Shown one piece after another: positions 15,603 through 24,732 of a stretch of 64,000 bases of DNA. Source of the DNA: Algoriphagus lacus (lineage in GTDB: Bacteria > Bacteroidota > Bacteroidia > Cytophagales > Cyclobacteriaceae); NCBI RefSeq assembly GCF_003583985.1, contig NZ_QXML01000002.1, forward strand, positions 496,001 through 560,000, given 5' to 3'. A program made the translations under genes and the position numbers. Within the stretch, counting starts at the first letter, position 1; every line of letters starts with the position of its first letter. The notes under the pieces were generated by a model. That model searched no databases. It was not told the origin of the DNA and saw only the letters and a list, made by a program, of their open reading frames with translations.

Positions 15603-17243
15603 ATGCGTAAACTGTTCATTTTCCTTTTCCTACTTTTTTCATTCCATCTATCAAATGCCCAAGGCGTTCCTGAGGATTACCAAAAAGCAAAAACAGCGCT
15701 GCTTGCCAAAGACTATTGGGCTGCTATGAATGGGTTCAAGCCTTTTACCGATTTGGAGAAATATGGGAATCTGGCCAATTATGCGGCGTTTCATTTGGCA
15801 GAGGCAGCTCTTGGAGCCAATCAGCCGATGCAGGCCATCTCTGCCTTGCAGCCGATTTACAGCAAAACGTGGAACAAATCCGATGAGGCAAAATTCCTCC
15901 TTGCAGTGGCTTATTTTAAGAATAAACAGAACCCAGAGGCGCTTCGGGTAATCAAAACCATTAAAAACGAGCAAATCCTCAAGCAATCCTATAATGCGAC
16001 ATTTGAGTACCTAAACAACTCCACAGCAAGTTTTTTGGTGGCGAATCTGAATGAATTTCAGACAAATGAAGGCTACACTGCGGCACTCGCTGCTGTTTTA
16101 CAGAAGCAAACAATCATGTCTGCCAGCGAAAAGGAAGCTTTGAATCAAATCAGAGCGACAAACCCAAAAGTAAGTCCAGTAAAGGATGACGTCTTGGATC
16201 TGGTGGTGATTTTGCCCTTTACAGGTTCGGGAGCCTCTTCCATTTCAGGAATTGGATATACCGATTTCATGTTTGAGTTGTATCAGGGAATTGAATTCGG
16301 TGTCGATCAGCTCAAAAATGAGGGGCGAAAGGTCAATTTGATGACTTTTGATTCCAAGCGGGATTTGAATCATCTGTCTAATCTCCTGAACGATCCAACA
16401 ATAAAGCAAGCCGATGTGATTATAGGCCCGATTTATCCTGAGGAAAGTGATCTCGTAAGTGCTTTTGCGGAAAAAGAACAGATTCCATTTATCCATCCAC
16501 TTTCGAATTTGGGAGAGCGTTTTGAGCAGACCGATTTCAGCTATTTGTTTCGGCCTTCTGTCAATTCCCTCTCCACGGGAGTCATATCCAGTCTTAAATC
16601 TCAACGCTGGGGCACCCGGGTCGCGGTTGGATACAGCGGAAGTGCAAGAGATGAAAAGTTGGGACTTTTACTTCAGACTGAATTGCAGAAAGCAGGATTC
16701 CAGGTGACTAAAATCGAAAAAATTGACCCAAGAAATGCAGCAAGTTTTCTTCAGGGAATTGGAGTGAGAAGAGGTAATAATCCTGCCGTTGATCAAATCA
16801 TTTTGTTGACTGACGATCCAGCCATCGCTCAGCCGGTTTTTTCCCTGATGGAAAGTATTACTGCCTCGGTTCCAGTTTTGGTGATGGATTCATGGTTGGG
16901 TTTCAACTTTGCCAACTACGAAATGCTGGAGTTTCCAAACTTCTATTTCATCGCAAACAATACACCAAAGTTTGGTTCTGAAGCGATTGATCAGTTCCGT
17001 GATCAATTTTATGAGCAGTATTTGGGCTTTCCTAGCTTGAATGCTATTCTTGGATTGGAGTTGGTCTACTGGTTGGGTGAAAACGAAACTGTAACCTTTG
17101 ACTTTGATCTCAGAAGAAGTCTAAATCAAAACGCCTTCCAGCCCGGCAAATTGACCTGGGGTTTCAATTTTCAAAATTCGAACAACAACAGCTATGCTCC
17201 GGTATTCAAACTGGAAGCCGGTGAGCTGATTCCATTAAACTAA
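15603..17243 (+). CDS. Exported TPR plus type 1 periplasmic-binding-fold protein (LpoA/LppC-like)
   Basis: Signal peptide MRKLFIFLFL...LSNAQ (about 1-20). Residues about 25-190 read as TPR-like helical repeats (YQKAKTALLAKDYWAAM, AKFLLAVAYFKNKQNPEALRVI). From about 200 a type 1 periplasmic-binding fold begins (LDLVVILPFTGSG, LYQGIEFGVDQLKNEG, VIIGPIYPEE). This arrangement resembles LpoA/LppC, the outer-membrane activator of PBP1A, and also branched-chain ligand-binding proteins; there is no lipobox Cys, so membrane anchoring is not shown. I use ATG 15603 because it starts at the signal peptide; the frame extends upstream only through a TTG. hemL follows three bases later, so both are in one operon, with no obvious functional link. 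Confidence 0.75.
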   Translation: MRKLFIFLFLLFSFHLSNAQGVPEDYQKAKTALLAKDYWAAMNGFKPFTDLEKYGNLANYAAFHLAEAALGANQPMQAISALQPIYSKTWNKSDEAKFLLAVAYFKNKQNPEALRVIKTIKNEQILKQSYNATFEYLNNSTASFLVANLNEFQTNEGYTAALAAVLQKQTIMSASEKEALNQIRATNPKVSPVKDDVLDLVVILPFTGSGASSISGIGYTDFMFELYQGIEFGVDQLKNEGRKVNLMTFDSKRDLNHLSNLLNDPTIKQADVIIGPIYPEESDLVSAFAEKEQIPFIHPLSNLGERFEQTDFSYLFRPSVNSLSTGVISSLKSQRWGTRVAVGYSGSARDEKLGLLLQTELQKAGFQVTKIEKIDPRNAASFLQGIGVRRGNNPAVDQIILLTDDPAIAQPVFSLMESITASVPVLVMDSWLGFNFANYEMLEFPNFYFIANNTPKFGSEAIDQFRDQFYEQYLGFPSLNAILGLELVYWLGENETVTFDFDLRRSLNQNAFQPGKLTWGFNFQNSNNNSYAPVFKLEAGELIPLN

Positions 17244-17246
17244 ATC

Positions 17247-18536
17247 ATGCAGATTACTGAAAGCAAGCGGCTTTTTGCCCATGCAAAAAACTTTATCCCA
17301 GGTGGAGTTAATTCGCCTGTCCGTGCCTTCCGTGCAGTGGGTGGAGAACCTATTTTCATTAAGCGGGCTGACGGAGCATTTCTTTACGACGAGGATGGAA
17401 ATTCCTACATCGAGCTGATCAACAGCTGGGGTCCGATGATTCTGGGTCATAATCACCCGATGATCCGGGAAGCAGTTATCAAGGCAATGGAAAACGGGAC
17501 TTCCTTCGGAGCTCCCACAGCCAGAGAGGTGGAAATCGCCGAACTGATCGTAAGTATGGTGCCCTCGGTGGAGAAGGTCCGTATGGTCAATTCCGGAACT
17601 GAAGCCACCATGTCGGCTATCCGTGTGGCCCGCGGATACACAGGTCGCGACAAATTCATCAAAATGGAAGGCCATTACCACGGACATGGGGATTCATTCC
17701 TCATTTCAGCTGGTTCCGGTGCGATTACCATGGGCAATCCCGATTCACCGGGAGTAACAGTGGGGACCGCCAAGGATACGCTATTGGCTCCTTACAATGA
17801 TTTGGAGGCTATCGAAACGCTGGTGGCTGCAAATAAAGGAGAGATCGCAGCCTTGATTTTGGAGCCTGTGCCGGGAAATATGGGCCTTTGCCTTCCCAAG
17901 CCGGGATACCTTCAGGGATTGAGAGACATCTGTACACGGGAAGGAATCGTGTTGATCTTTGACGAGGTGATGACAGGTTTTCGATTGGCGAAAGGCGGAG
18001 CACAGGAGCTTTTCGGGGTGACTCCTGATATGACAACGCTTGGCAAAATCATTGGTGGAGGTATGCCTGTCGGTGCTTATGGAGGCAAAAAGGAAATCAT
18101 GGAATTTGTTTCCCCTGCCGGTCCAGTCTACCAGGCAGGAACACTTTCCGGAAATCCGATAGCCATGGCTGCCGGTTTGACCATGCTCAACTATCTGAAT
18201 ACACATCCTGAAGTCTATTCCCGATTAAAAGAAATCGGGATGCAAATCGCTGCAGGTATGGCTTCCATCAACCATAAGTTGGGACATGACTTCACCATCA
18301 ATCAGTTGGGAAGTATGTATTCTCTGTTCTTTACAGAGGAGTCAGTAACCGATTTTGAATCCGCCAAGAAATCCGACACTGCCCTTTTTGGCAAGTATTT
18401 CCAAGCCATGCTGAAGCGCGGTGTGTATTTGGCGCCATCCCAGTTTGAAAGTTTGTTTCTTTCCACGGCACTGACTGATGAGCTGATTGGGAAAATACTC
18501 CAAGCACACGAGGAGAGCATCAAAGAGATCTTGTAA
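17247..18536 (+). CDS. hemL: Glutamate-1-semialdehyde 2,1-aminomutase
   Basis: PLP enzyme converting glutamate-1-semialdehyde to 5-aminolevulinate, second step of the C5 haem pathway; the first enzyme, HemA, is encoded at 38879-40147 in this window. The PLP lysine is K267 in TLGKIIGGGMPVGAYGG; NSGTEATMSAIRVAR (PLP phosphate contact), HYHGHGDSFL and LIFDEVMTGFR (the PLP-pyridine Asp) are all canonical. Full length at 429. The gene follows the LpoA-like gene by three bases and precedes the ArsC-like gene by 20, forming a three-gene unit that ends at the terminator at 18913. Confidence 0.96.
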   Translation: MQITESKRLFAHAKNFIPGGVNSPVRAFRAVGGEPIFIKRADGAFLYDEDGNSYIELINSWGPMILGHNHPMIREAVIKAMENGTSFGAPTAREVEIAELIVSMVPSVEKVRMVNSGTEATMSAIRVARGYTGRDKFIKMEGHYHGHGDSFLISAGSGAITMGNPDSPGVTVGTAKDTLLAPYNDLEAIETLVAANKGEIAALILEPVPGNMGLCLPKPGYLQGLRDICTREGIVLIFDEVMTGFRLAKGGAQELFGVTPDMTTLGKIIGGGMPVGAYGGKKEIMEFVSPAGPVYQAGTLSGNPIAMAAGLTMLNYLNTHPEVYSRLKEIGMQIAAGMASINHKLGHDFTINQLGSMYSLFFTEESVTDFESAKKSDTALFGKYFQAMLKRGVYLAPSQFESLFLSTALTDELIGKILQAHEESIKEIL

Positions 18537-18556
18537 GAATTGTATCCGTAAGAAAA

Positions 18557-18907
18557 ATGGCAATCAAAGTATACGGCATCAAGAATTGTGACACGATGAA
18601 AAAGGCATTCACTTTTTTGGAAGGAAAGGGAGTGACTTACGACTTCATTGATTACAAAAAACAAAAACCAACTCAGGAACTCCTGGAAGGCTTTTTAGCT
18701 AAAACCACCTTGGAATCCTTGGTCAATAAACAGGGTACGACATACCGAAAAATGGATGATTCCCAGAAAGCTGCCTTGGAGAAAAAGGAAACAGCTTTGC
18801 CTCTTCTGATCGAAAATTCCAGCATGATCAAACGCCCAATAATTACCTATCCGGACGGATCCCTGACCATGGGATTTGTCCCTGACCAAATCAGCCAAAA
18901 GCTTTAA
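18557..18907 (+). CDS. ArsC/Spx/YffB-family thioredoxin-fold protein
   Basis: Small cytoplasmic protein of the ArsC-like family. The N-terminal strand and active loop KVYGIKNCDTMKKA carries a single Cys (Cys11), and MIKRPIITY supplies the conserved Arg-Pro loop. The single-Cys GIKNCDT form and 116-residue length fit the YffB/Spx-related reductase group rather than a plasmid arsenate reductase; no arsenic genes are nearby. It is the last gene of the hemL unit. Activity is likely a glutathione- or thiol-linked reduction, but the substrate is unknown. Confidence 0.85.
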   Translation: MAIKVYGIKNCDTMKKAFTFLEGKGVTYDFIDYKKQKPTQELLEGFLAKTTLESLVNKQGTTYRKMDDSQKAALEKKETALPLLIENSSMIKRPIITYPDGSLTMGFVPDQISQKL

Positions 18908-18912
18908 TTCGC

Positions 18913-18943
18913 AAATCCGACCCTAAGTGGTCGGATTTTTTTT
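18913..18943 (+). terminator. Intrinsic terminator after the ArsC-like gene
   Basis: AAATCCGACC (18913-18922) pairs with GGTCGGATTT (18929-18938) around loop CTAAGT, followed by a run of eight T. Its end touches the stop of the opposing DUF2231-cytochrome gene. Confidence 0.9.
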
Positions 18944-20333
18944 AATACACGATTGTATCTGTGGGTAATTTAGGAAGGGAATAATTGCCTGCTTCAAATA
19001 AAAATGGAAAGTTAAGGTTGCCCGCATTGGGCAGTTCGGTAGAGGCGGGCGTATCAAAGGCAAAGACTTTCTGCAGGGATTTGCTCGCCTTCAAGGCTTG
19101 AATCTGCGATAAACTCACCTGGGTTTTATTCAGGTAGAGCAGCTTCAGGTTGGGCAATTGGGCCAATTTTTCCAATGAGTTTCCGGAAATGGCAGTGCTG
19201 TTCAACTTCAAAACCGTCAGATTGGGTAAACCTGCCAGGCTGTCCAACAACACATCAGTCATTTGGGTGCCGCCCAAGTCCAAATAGGCCAAACGGCGTT
19301 TAACAGGAGCCAGCTTTTCCCAGTCTTTGTCTTGGAATTCAGGGAAATTGGTACAGGTGATTTTTAGTAATCCCGATCCCGATTCCACCGCTTCCGCAAA
19401 AAATCCAGAGGATTTCAAGTCAGCCAAGGAATCAGCAGAAATGGGCTGCATCTGGGTGATTGGGTAAAATGGAGTCTGATTTTTCAGGATAAACCGCTCG
19501 ATCAGTTTCCTGGGAATCCCCGCTTCTGCCAGGGTTTGATTTTCTTTTGCACCAGTCTTGATCCAGCTTTCTATCAGCGCGATTTCTTCCTTGGAGGGTT
19601 GGGGCTTTTCGGAAGGAGGCATGTGTTTTTCGTCCTCCTTCGGTAAAATCAGCCGTGCAAACAAGGCACTGTGTTCAGCGTCACCTGCAGTCAGCACCAA
19701 TCCATCTTCACCACCTTTCAATAAGTTGGCAAGGTTGCTCAAGTCCAATTCCCCTTTTTTATTTCTGGGATTGTGACAGCTTTTGCAGTTTTTATTGAGG
19801 ATTGGCTGAATGACTTCTGCATAGAGCTCTGCATTTTCCCAGTTTTCTTCGGGAAGCTGCGGACCTTTTTCCGGTTCGATTTCAGCTCCAAGAAGGGATT
19901 GAAAATCAGCTGGAAGGACCTCAGTAAAGTAATTTTCTCCATGAGTCAGCGTTCCTCCCAAATGTCCAGTAACGGTCATAACCAGGCCTAACCCTAAAGC
20001 GGATACTTTGATTTTGGTGTCCAGGCGATCTGATTTTTTTGCCTGAACGTAAAGCCAAAAACTTCCCAAGGCAGTACTAATGCCACCAACCAAATGGATT
20101 TGGACATCTTCCCAGGCAAAACCCTCAAATTGATATTGGAGGAATCCGCTTAATCCTGCTACTAAAGCGGCAACTCCTCCCAAAAGAAAAGCAAGTCGGA
20201 TGGTTGGGAGAAAGTCGTGATTTTCTTTTTTTGGAAGAAAGCAAAGCAGAATCCCAAAAACCAGGATACCAATCGGCAGGTGAACCAAAAGTGGATGCAT
20301 TCGGCCGAAAAGTGGCCAGAGGAAATCAAACAT
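18942..20333 (-). CDS. DUF2231 membrane domain + planctomycete-type cytochrome c domain + leucine-rich repeats
   Basis: Unusual three-part membrane protein of 463 residues. The N-terminus, MHPLLVHLPIG and four hydrophobic helices up to about residue 130, is the DUF2231 membrane domain. At about 165-265 a planctomycete cytochrome C-like (PSC1) domain carries one haem-binding CxxCH (C183, C186, H187) and a conserved MPP region. The last 110 residues contain leucine-rich repeats (LAYLDLGGTQMTD, LTVLKLNSTAISG, LKLLYLNKTQVS). It is the third gene of a minus-strand trio with DUF1501 and DUF1549/1553 proteins, starting 44 bases after the DUF1501 gene. The combination suggests an envelope haem protein with a protein-binding surface; no reaction is known to me. 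Confidence 0.85.
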   Translation of the reverse strand: MFDFLWPLFGRMHPLLVHLPIGILVFGILLCFLPKKENHDFLPTIRLAFLLGGVAALVAGLSGFLQYQFEGFAWEDVQIHLVGGISTALGSFWLYVQAKKSDRLDTKIKVSALGLGLVMTVTGHLGGTLTHGENYFTEVLPADFQSLLGAEIEPEKGPQLPEENWENAELYAEVIQPILNKNCKSCHNPRNKKGELDLSNLANLLKGGEDGLVLTAGDAEHSALFARLILPKEDEKHMPPSEKPQPSKEEIALIESWIKTGAKENQTLAEAGIPRKLIERFILKNQTPFYPITQMQPISADSLADLKSSGFFAEAVESGSGLLKITCTNFPEFQDKDWEKLAPVKRRLAYLDLGGTQMTDVLLDSLAGLPNLTVLKLNSTAISGNSLEKLAQLPNLKLLYLNKTQVSLSQIQALKASKSLQKVFAFDTPASTELPNAGNLNFPFLFEAGNYSLPKLPTDTIVY

Positions 20334-20377
20334 AAATCAACGTGGGGTAAAGACTCCTTGCATTCAATTTTGGATTT

Positions 20378-21886
20378 TTAAGCTAATACAGAATGGATCA
20401 ATTCCCCATGGACATCGGTCAATCGGAAGGGTCTGCCTTGGAAATCATAAGTGAATTTCTCATGATCAAAGCCCATCAGGTGAAGAATCGTAGCATGAAG
20501 GTCATGTACTGAAACCCGCTCATCGACTCCGGCAAAACCAAAATCGTCCGTTATTCCATAGCTGGTTCCCTTTTTCACTCCCCCGCCTGCCATCCACATG
20601 GTGAAGGCATCCACATGATGATCCCGACCAAGGAAGCCCATTTGTTTACCTTCCCGGTTTTCCTGCATTGGCGTCCGTCCAAACTCTCCTCCCCACACTA
20701 CCAAGGTTTCTTCCAAGAGGCCTCGCTGTTTAAGATCCAATAGTAAGGCTGCCATCGGCCGGTCGATTTCACGGCATTTATTTCTGAGTCCCATGTCGAT
20801 CGAACCGTCGTGATCTGTTCCGTGAGTGTCCCAACCCCAGTCGTAAAGTTGAACTACCCGAACGCCTTTTTCCACCAGTTTGCGGGCTAAGAGGCAGTTG
20901 TTGGCAAAGGATTCCTCACCTGATTTGGTCCCGTATAGCTCATGCATATATTCCGGCTCGTCGTTGATATTCATGACTTCGGGAACCTCAATCTGCATCC
21001 GGTAGGCCATTTCGTATTGGTTGATTCTGGAAAGAATTTCAGGATCACCAAACGTCTCGAAATCCTCCTGATTCGCCTGATTAATGGCGGAAATGACATT
21101 TTTCTTCAGATCACGGGACATCCCGCTGGGATCTTCGAGGTACAGAACGGGGTCGCCTTTGGAGCGGCATTGCACACCTTGGTAGACCGAAGGCAAAAAT
21201 CCCGAACCCCAGACACTTTTGCCTGCATCAGGCGTTTTTCCTCCGGAAGTCAGCACCACAAAGCCGGGAAGATTTTGGTTTTCGGTACCCAATCCATACG
21301 TCACCCAGCTACCCAAGCTTGGTCTTCCCAACCTTGCCGAGCCCGTCTGCATAAATAATTGAGCGGGTCCATGGTTAAACTGATCGGTGTGCATGGCTTT
21401 CAGAAAGGCCACCTCATCGGCAACTTTGGCGAAATGAGGTAAGTAATCAGAAACCCATGCCCCGGATTCCCCATGTTGGGAAAATTTGGCCTGAGGGCCG
21501 AGCATTTTGGGGACTCCCCGGATAAAGGCAAACTTTCGTCCTTCCAGCAAACTCTCCGGACAAGCCTGATCGTGGTATTTGGCAAGCTCGGGTTTGTAAT
21601 CAAAGAGTTCCAGTTGGGATGGGGCACCAGCCATGTGGAGGTAAATGATGGATTTGGCTTTGCCTAAAAACGGTGGAGGCAAGGGGGCCAAGGGATTCAA
21701 GTCCCGTTCCGATAATTGAAGGCCTGAGGTGGATTTGGAAAGCTTTCCGGGTTCACAGCCAAAAAGTAAAGGAGCCATAGCCAATCCACCCATTTTGCTG
21801 ACACAGTCCATCAGAAAATGACGACGGGTTTGGTGTTGCAGCTTTTGCACCGCTAGTTCGGCGAAGAGTTTTTCCAGACTGTTCAT
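20378..21886 (-). CDS. DUF1501 (sulfatase-like) protein, Tat-type export signal
   Basis: DUF1501 proteins have an alkaline-phosphatase/sulfatase-like fold and unknown substrates. The N-terminus has a Tat-like RRHFLMDC motif followed by a hydrophobic GGLAMAPLLFGC that could be lipidated at Cys. Typical blocks are IIYLHMAGAPSQLELFDYKP, DWGWDTHG, VVWGGEFGRTPM and GRDHHVDAFTMWMAGGGVK, with the late VSVHDLHATILHLMGFDH. The aspartates and histidines in these blocks would form the metal site. Full length (502). It lies one base after the stop of the DUF1549/1553 gene, its standard partner in planctomycetes and Bacteroidota, so joint function in the envelope is likely; the target may be a sulfated or phosphorylated polymer (inference). 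Confidence 0.9.
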   Translation of the reverse strand: MNSLEKLFAELAVQKLQHQTRRHFLMDCVSKMGGLAMAPLLFGCEPGKLSKSTSGLQLSERDLNPLAPLPPPFLGKAKSIIYLHMAGAPSQLELFDYKPELAKYHDQACPESLLEGRKFAFIRGVPKMLGPQAKFSQHGESGAWVSDYLPHFAKVADEVAFLKAMHTDQFNHGPAQLFMQTGSARLGRPSLGSWVTYGLGTENQNLPGFVVLTSGGKTPDAGKSVWGSGFLPSVYQGVQCRSKGDPVLYLEDPSGMSRDLKKNVISAINQANQEDFETFGDPEILSRINQYEMAYRMQIEVPEVMNINDEPEYMHELYGTKSGEESFANNCLLARKLVEKGVRVVQLYDWGWDTHGTDHDGSIDMGLRNKCREIDRPMAALLLDLKQRGLLEETLVVWGGEFGRTPMQENREGKQMGFLGRDHHVDAFTMWMAGGGVKKGTSYGITDDFGFAGVDERVSVHDLHATILHLMGFDHEKFTYDFQGRPFRLTDVHGELIHSVLA

Positions 21887-21887
21887 C

Positions 21888-24617
21888 TTATGGCTTGGTT
21901 AAAAATTCATCCAGATTCATCATAGCATTTGCGACCACCGCCATGGCAGCTTCTTCAGGTTTTGCTCCCGGGTAAAATTCTTCCAATGCCTTTGGGTCTT
22001 GGGTGAATTCAGTTTTTGCGGAAGCATATAATTCGAGGAGAGTTTTCTTTTTTCCTTCAGAAATCGGGCTCAGAACCAACTGCTCGTAGGCTTGGGAAAT
22101 TGCCCGCTCAGCATTTCCGGAGCTTTTTTCCCAGGTCTTTTTTCCCAGATTTTTCGCGGCTTCGAGATAAACTGGATCATTAAGTGTGACCAAAGCTTGA
22201 AGCGGTGTGTTGGTGACGAGTCGTTTGCTCAGGCAAACTTCCCGACTGCCCGCATCGAATGAAATAAAGGAAGGGTAGGGGCTGGTTCGCTTCAAAAAGG
22301 TATAAATCCCTCTCCGATATCGATCTTCTCCCTCACTTTCTGTCCAGGATTCTCCATTGTAAACGGTCTGCCAGATTCCTTCAGGCTGGGGAGGTTTAAC
22401 TCCCGGGCCATACATTTTTCTACTGAGCAAGCCGCTCACTGCCAAGGCTTGGTCCCTGACCTGCTCCGCAGAAAGCCGGAATCGTGGACCTCGCGCGTAC
22501 CATTGATTGTCGGGATCTTGTCGGTAAGCCTCAGCCGAAATTGCGGAAGACTGCTTGTAGGTCTGAGAGGTTACGATCTCCCGGATCAAAGACTTGATGC
22601 TCCAATCGTAGTCATTCATCGTCTTCCAAGCCAGGTAATCCAGCAGCTCCGGATGGGTGGGGGGATCTGACTGGCTGCCCATGTCTTCCAAAGTTCGGAC
22701 GATGCCTCTGCCGAAAAGTTGATCCCAAATTCGGTTGACCAACGTTCTGGAAGTCAGTGGATTTTCAGCGGAAGTCAGCCAATAGGCAAATCCCAATCGG
22801 TTGGCAGGCCACTTTTCCTGCCAGCCTCCAAATTCAGCAGGTGTTTTTGGTTTGACCTGGTCGCCCGGTACCATCCAATTGCCCCGCTCAAATACCTGAG
22901 TTGTCCTGCTCATGTAAGGGGGATTTTCGATTAGGATTGGGAGTCTTGTTCCGCGAAATTTCAGGAGTTCTTCCCAGCTGTTTTGGACTTGGGCAAAACC
23001 CGGTTTGTCTTTTCCCTTCAAGCTTGGCACAAAAGCAAACCAGACTATGGCTGAGGTGTTTTGCTGAGGTTTGGCAGAAGGATTTTTAGCTTCAAAATAA
23101 AGATTGACTTTCCCGGAAACTGGCTTGAAAGGAATCTGCCGAACGATTTCACCTTCTGTTTTATTGATCACGAAAGAGGCCAGTACTTCTCCCTCCGGCC
23201 CGTCCTTTCGAATGGTCATTTGGGTTCCGTTTATTCCGGTCCAATAGTCCAGTAGCATCTGGTCGGAGCCTTGCGTGTCGATATTTTTATACACCGCAGA
23301 TCCTCCCGGCCACAGTCCCAGCCATTTTGTGTCGATCAATTCGGCCTTGTTGAAATCTGTGGCTAGGTGAGCAGCATATTTTGGCTCGAAGAATTTGAGG
23401 AAATCTCCCCGGATTTTTGCTGCTTTTTCTCCCTCCTGGGCTTTGGTCCAGTTGAGCACTGCTTCAATTTGACCTTGTTGGGCTTCCTCGTAAAACCGAA
23501 GTCTAGGCTCCTCATCATGGGTATCTTCATCCCGGGTATTGTTGAAAAAGGCGGCAGACTGGTAATATTCCTCATGACGAATCGGATCATAGGTATGGCT
23601 GTGGCATTGCACACAGGCCATGGTAGTACTTTGCCATACTTCATAGGTAGTATTGACCCGATCCAACAATGCAGCCACCCGGAATTCTTCGTCCTGAGTA
23701 CCTCCCTCGTCATTGTTCATCGTGTTTCGATGAAAAGCCGTGGCCGTCAGTTGGTCCTGAGTTGGATTGGGAAGCAGGTCTCCGGCCAGCTGCTCGATGG
23801 TGAATTCATCGAAAGGTTTATCATCGTTGAACGCACGAATCACCCAATCCCGATAAGGCCACATCGTACGGGAGACGTCGCGTTCGTAACCTTTGGTATC
23901 GGCATATCGGGCAAGGTCAAGCCACCAGGCCGCCCATTTTTCTCCATAAGCAGGGGATGAAAGCAACTGGTCGACGGCTTGCTCATAGGTGATTTTTCCG
24001 GCAGAAAAATCCGAAACCAACGAGTCGGAAGGTGGCAAGCCAGTCAAGTCCAAAGCCACCCTGCGAAGAAGGCGGAGTGGCTGTTCCTCCATGGAAGGGA
24101 TCATTCCTTTTTCCGTAAGTTTTTCCCGGATCAATAGGTCGATCGGAGCCAAATTGGCTTCCCTGTCTGTACTACCGATACCTGCAGATTGGATTTGGCT
24201 GGTAATCTCGGGTTCTTTTACTGGTTCATAGGCCCAATGTTTTCCCCATTTTGCACCCTGTTTGATCCAGGTTTTCAGCAGTTCAATTTCCTCTTCCGAA
24301 AGTGCGGGTCGTTGATAGGGCATCCGAAGTTCCGGATCGGAATGTGTGAGGCGTTTGATCAGTTCGCTGGAATTGGGATCACCGGGAATAATCGCCGGAT
24401 GACCGGACTCAGTCGGTGCGAAGGCCTCCTCTTCAAACAGCAAGCTGAATCCACCACTTTTTTTTACACCTCCATGGCAGGTGATGCAGTGTTTGTTGAG
24501 GATAGGTTTGATCTCCGAACTGTAGTCGACTTCTTTTTCTCTTCCAAAAAAGAAAAAACCGATCACGGAGATTCCGATCAGAAGGCTTAGAAGGATGGCA
24601 AGTTGATTCCGGTTCAT
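21888..24617 (-). CDS. Planctomycete-type cytochrome PSCyt1 / DUF1549 / DUF1553 protein
   Basis: First gene of the trio, 909 residues. An N-terminal membrane anchor (about 6-24) precedes a PSCyt1 cytochrome domain with CITCH (C44, C47, H48) and the MPY/RPALSEEEIELLKTWI tail. DUF1549 follows (about 150-360: RRVALDLTGLPP, WWLDLARYADTKGYERD, a second haem-like motif CVQCHSHTYDP), and the C-terminal DUF1553 domain covers about 600-880 (NRIWDQLFGRGIVRTLEDMG, LLDYLAW, RLSAEQVRDQALAVSGLL). Two CxxCH motifs imply covalent haem attachment outside the cytoplasm. The family's chemistry is undetermined. The genes overlap so closely that the trio must be one operon, closed by the region before 18942. Confidence 0.9.
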   Translation of the reverse strand: MNRNQLAILLSLLIGISVIGFFFFGREKEVDYSSEIKPILNKHCITCHGGVKKSGGFSLLFEEEAFAPTESGHPAIIPGDPNSSELIKRLTHSDPELRMPYQRPALSEEEIELLKTWIKQGAKWGKHWAYEPVKEPEITSQIQSAGIGSTDREANLAPIDLLIREKLTEKGMIPSMEEQPLRLLRRVALDLTGLPPSDSLVSDFSAGKITYEQAVDQLLSSPAYGEKWAAWWLDLARYADTKGYERDVSRTMWPYRDWVIRAFNDDKPFDEFTIEQLAGDLLPNPTQDQLTATAFHRNTMNNDEGGTQDEEFRVAALLDRVNTTYEVWQSTTMACVQCHSHTYDPIRHEEYYQSAAFFNNTRDEDTHDEEPRLRFYEEAQQGQIEAVLNWTKAQEGEKAAKIRGDFLKFFEPKYAAHLATDFNKAELIDTKWLGLWPGGSAVYKNIDTQGSDQMLLDYWTGINGTQMTIRKDGPEGEVLASFVINKTEGEIVRQIPFKPVSGKVNLYFEAKNPSAKPQQNTSAIVWFAFVPSLKGKDKPGFAQVQNSWEELLKFRGTRLPILIENPPYMSRTTQVFERGNWMVPGDQVKPKTPAEFGGWQEKWPANRLGFAYWLTSAENPLTSRTLVNRIWDQLFGRGIVRTLEDMGSQSDPPTHPELLDYLAWKTMNDYDWSIKSLIREIVTSQTYKQSSAISAEAYRQDPDNQWYARGPRFRLSAEQVRDQALAVSGLLSRKMYGPGVKPPQPEGIWQTVYNGESWTESEGEDRYRRGIYTFLKRTSPYPSFISFDAGSREVCLSKRLVTNTPLQALVTLNDPVYLEAAKNLGKKTWEKSSGNAERAISQAYEQLVLSPISEGKKKTLLELYASAKTEFTQDPKALEEFYPGAKPEEAAMAVVANAMMNLDEFLTKP

Positions 24618-24691
24618 TTCTCAGGGTCAGAAATGAAAAATAGAGATTTTCAGTGTAGGATGGAAGTTGAATCTCTTGACTGGAGGCTAAA

Positions 24692-24725
24692 AAATTGAAA
24701 AGCCTCCTTGCAAGCAAAGAGGCTT
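24692..24725 (-). terminator. Intrinsic terminator after tdh (minus strand)
   Basis: On the minus strand AAGCCTC (24725-24719) pairs with GAGGCTT (24706-24700), followed by TTCAATTTTTT. It separates tdh from the cytochrome operon. Confidence 0.75.
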
Positions 24726-24732
24726 CGGTAAT

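Noticed and set aside
23367..23960. Plus-strand open frame of 197 residues inside the DUF1549/1553 gene
   Set aside because: It is the antisense shadow of a well-supported gene with domain signatures; composition is not protein-like.
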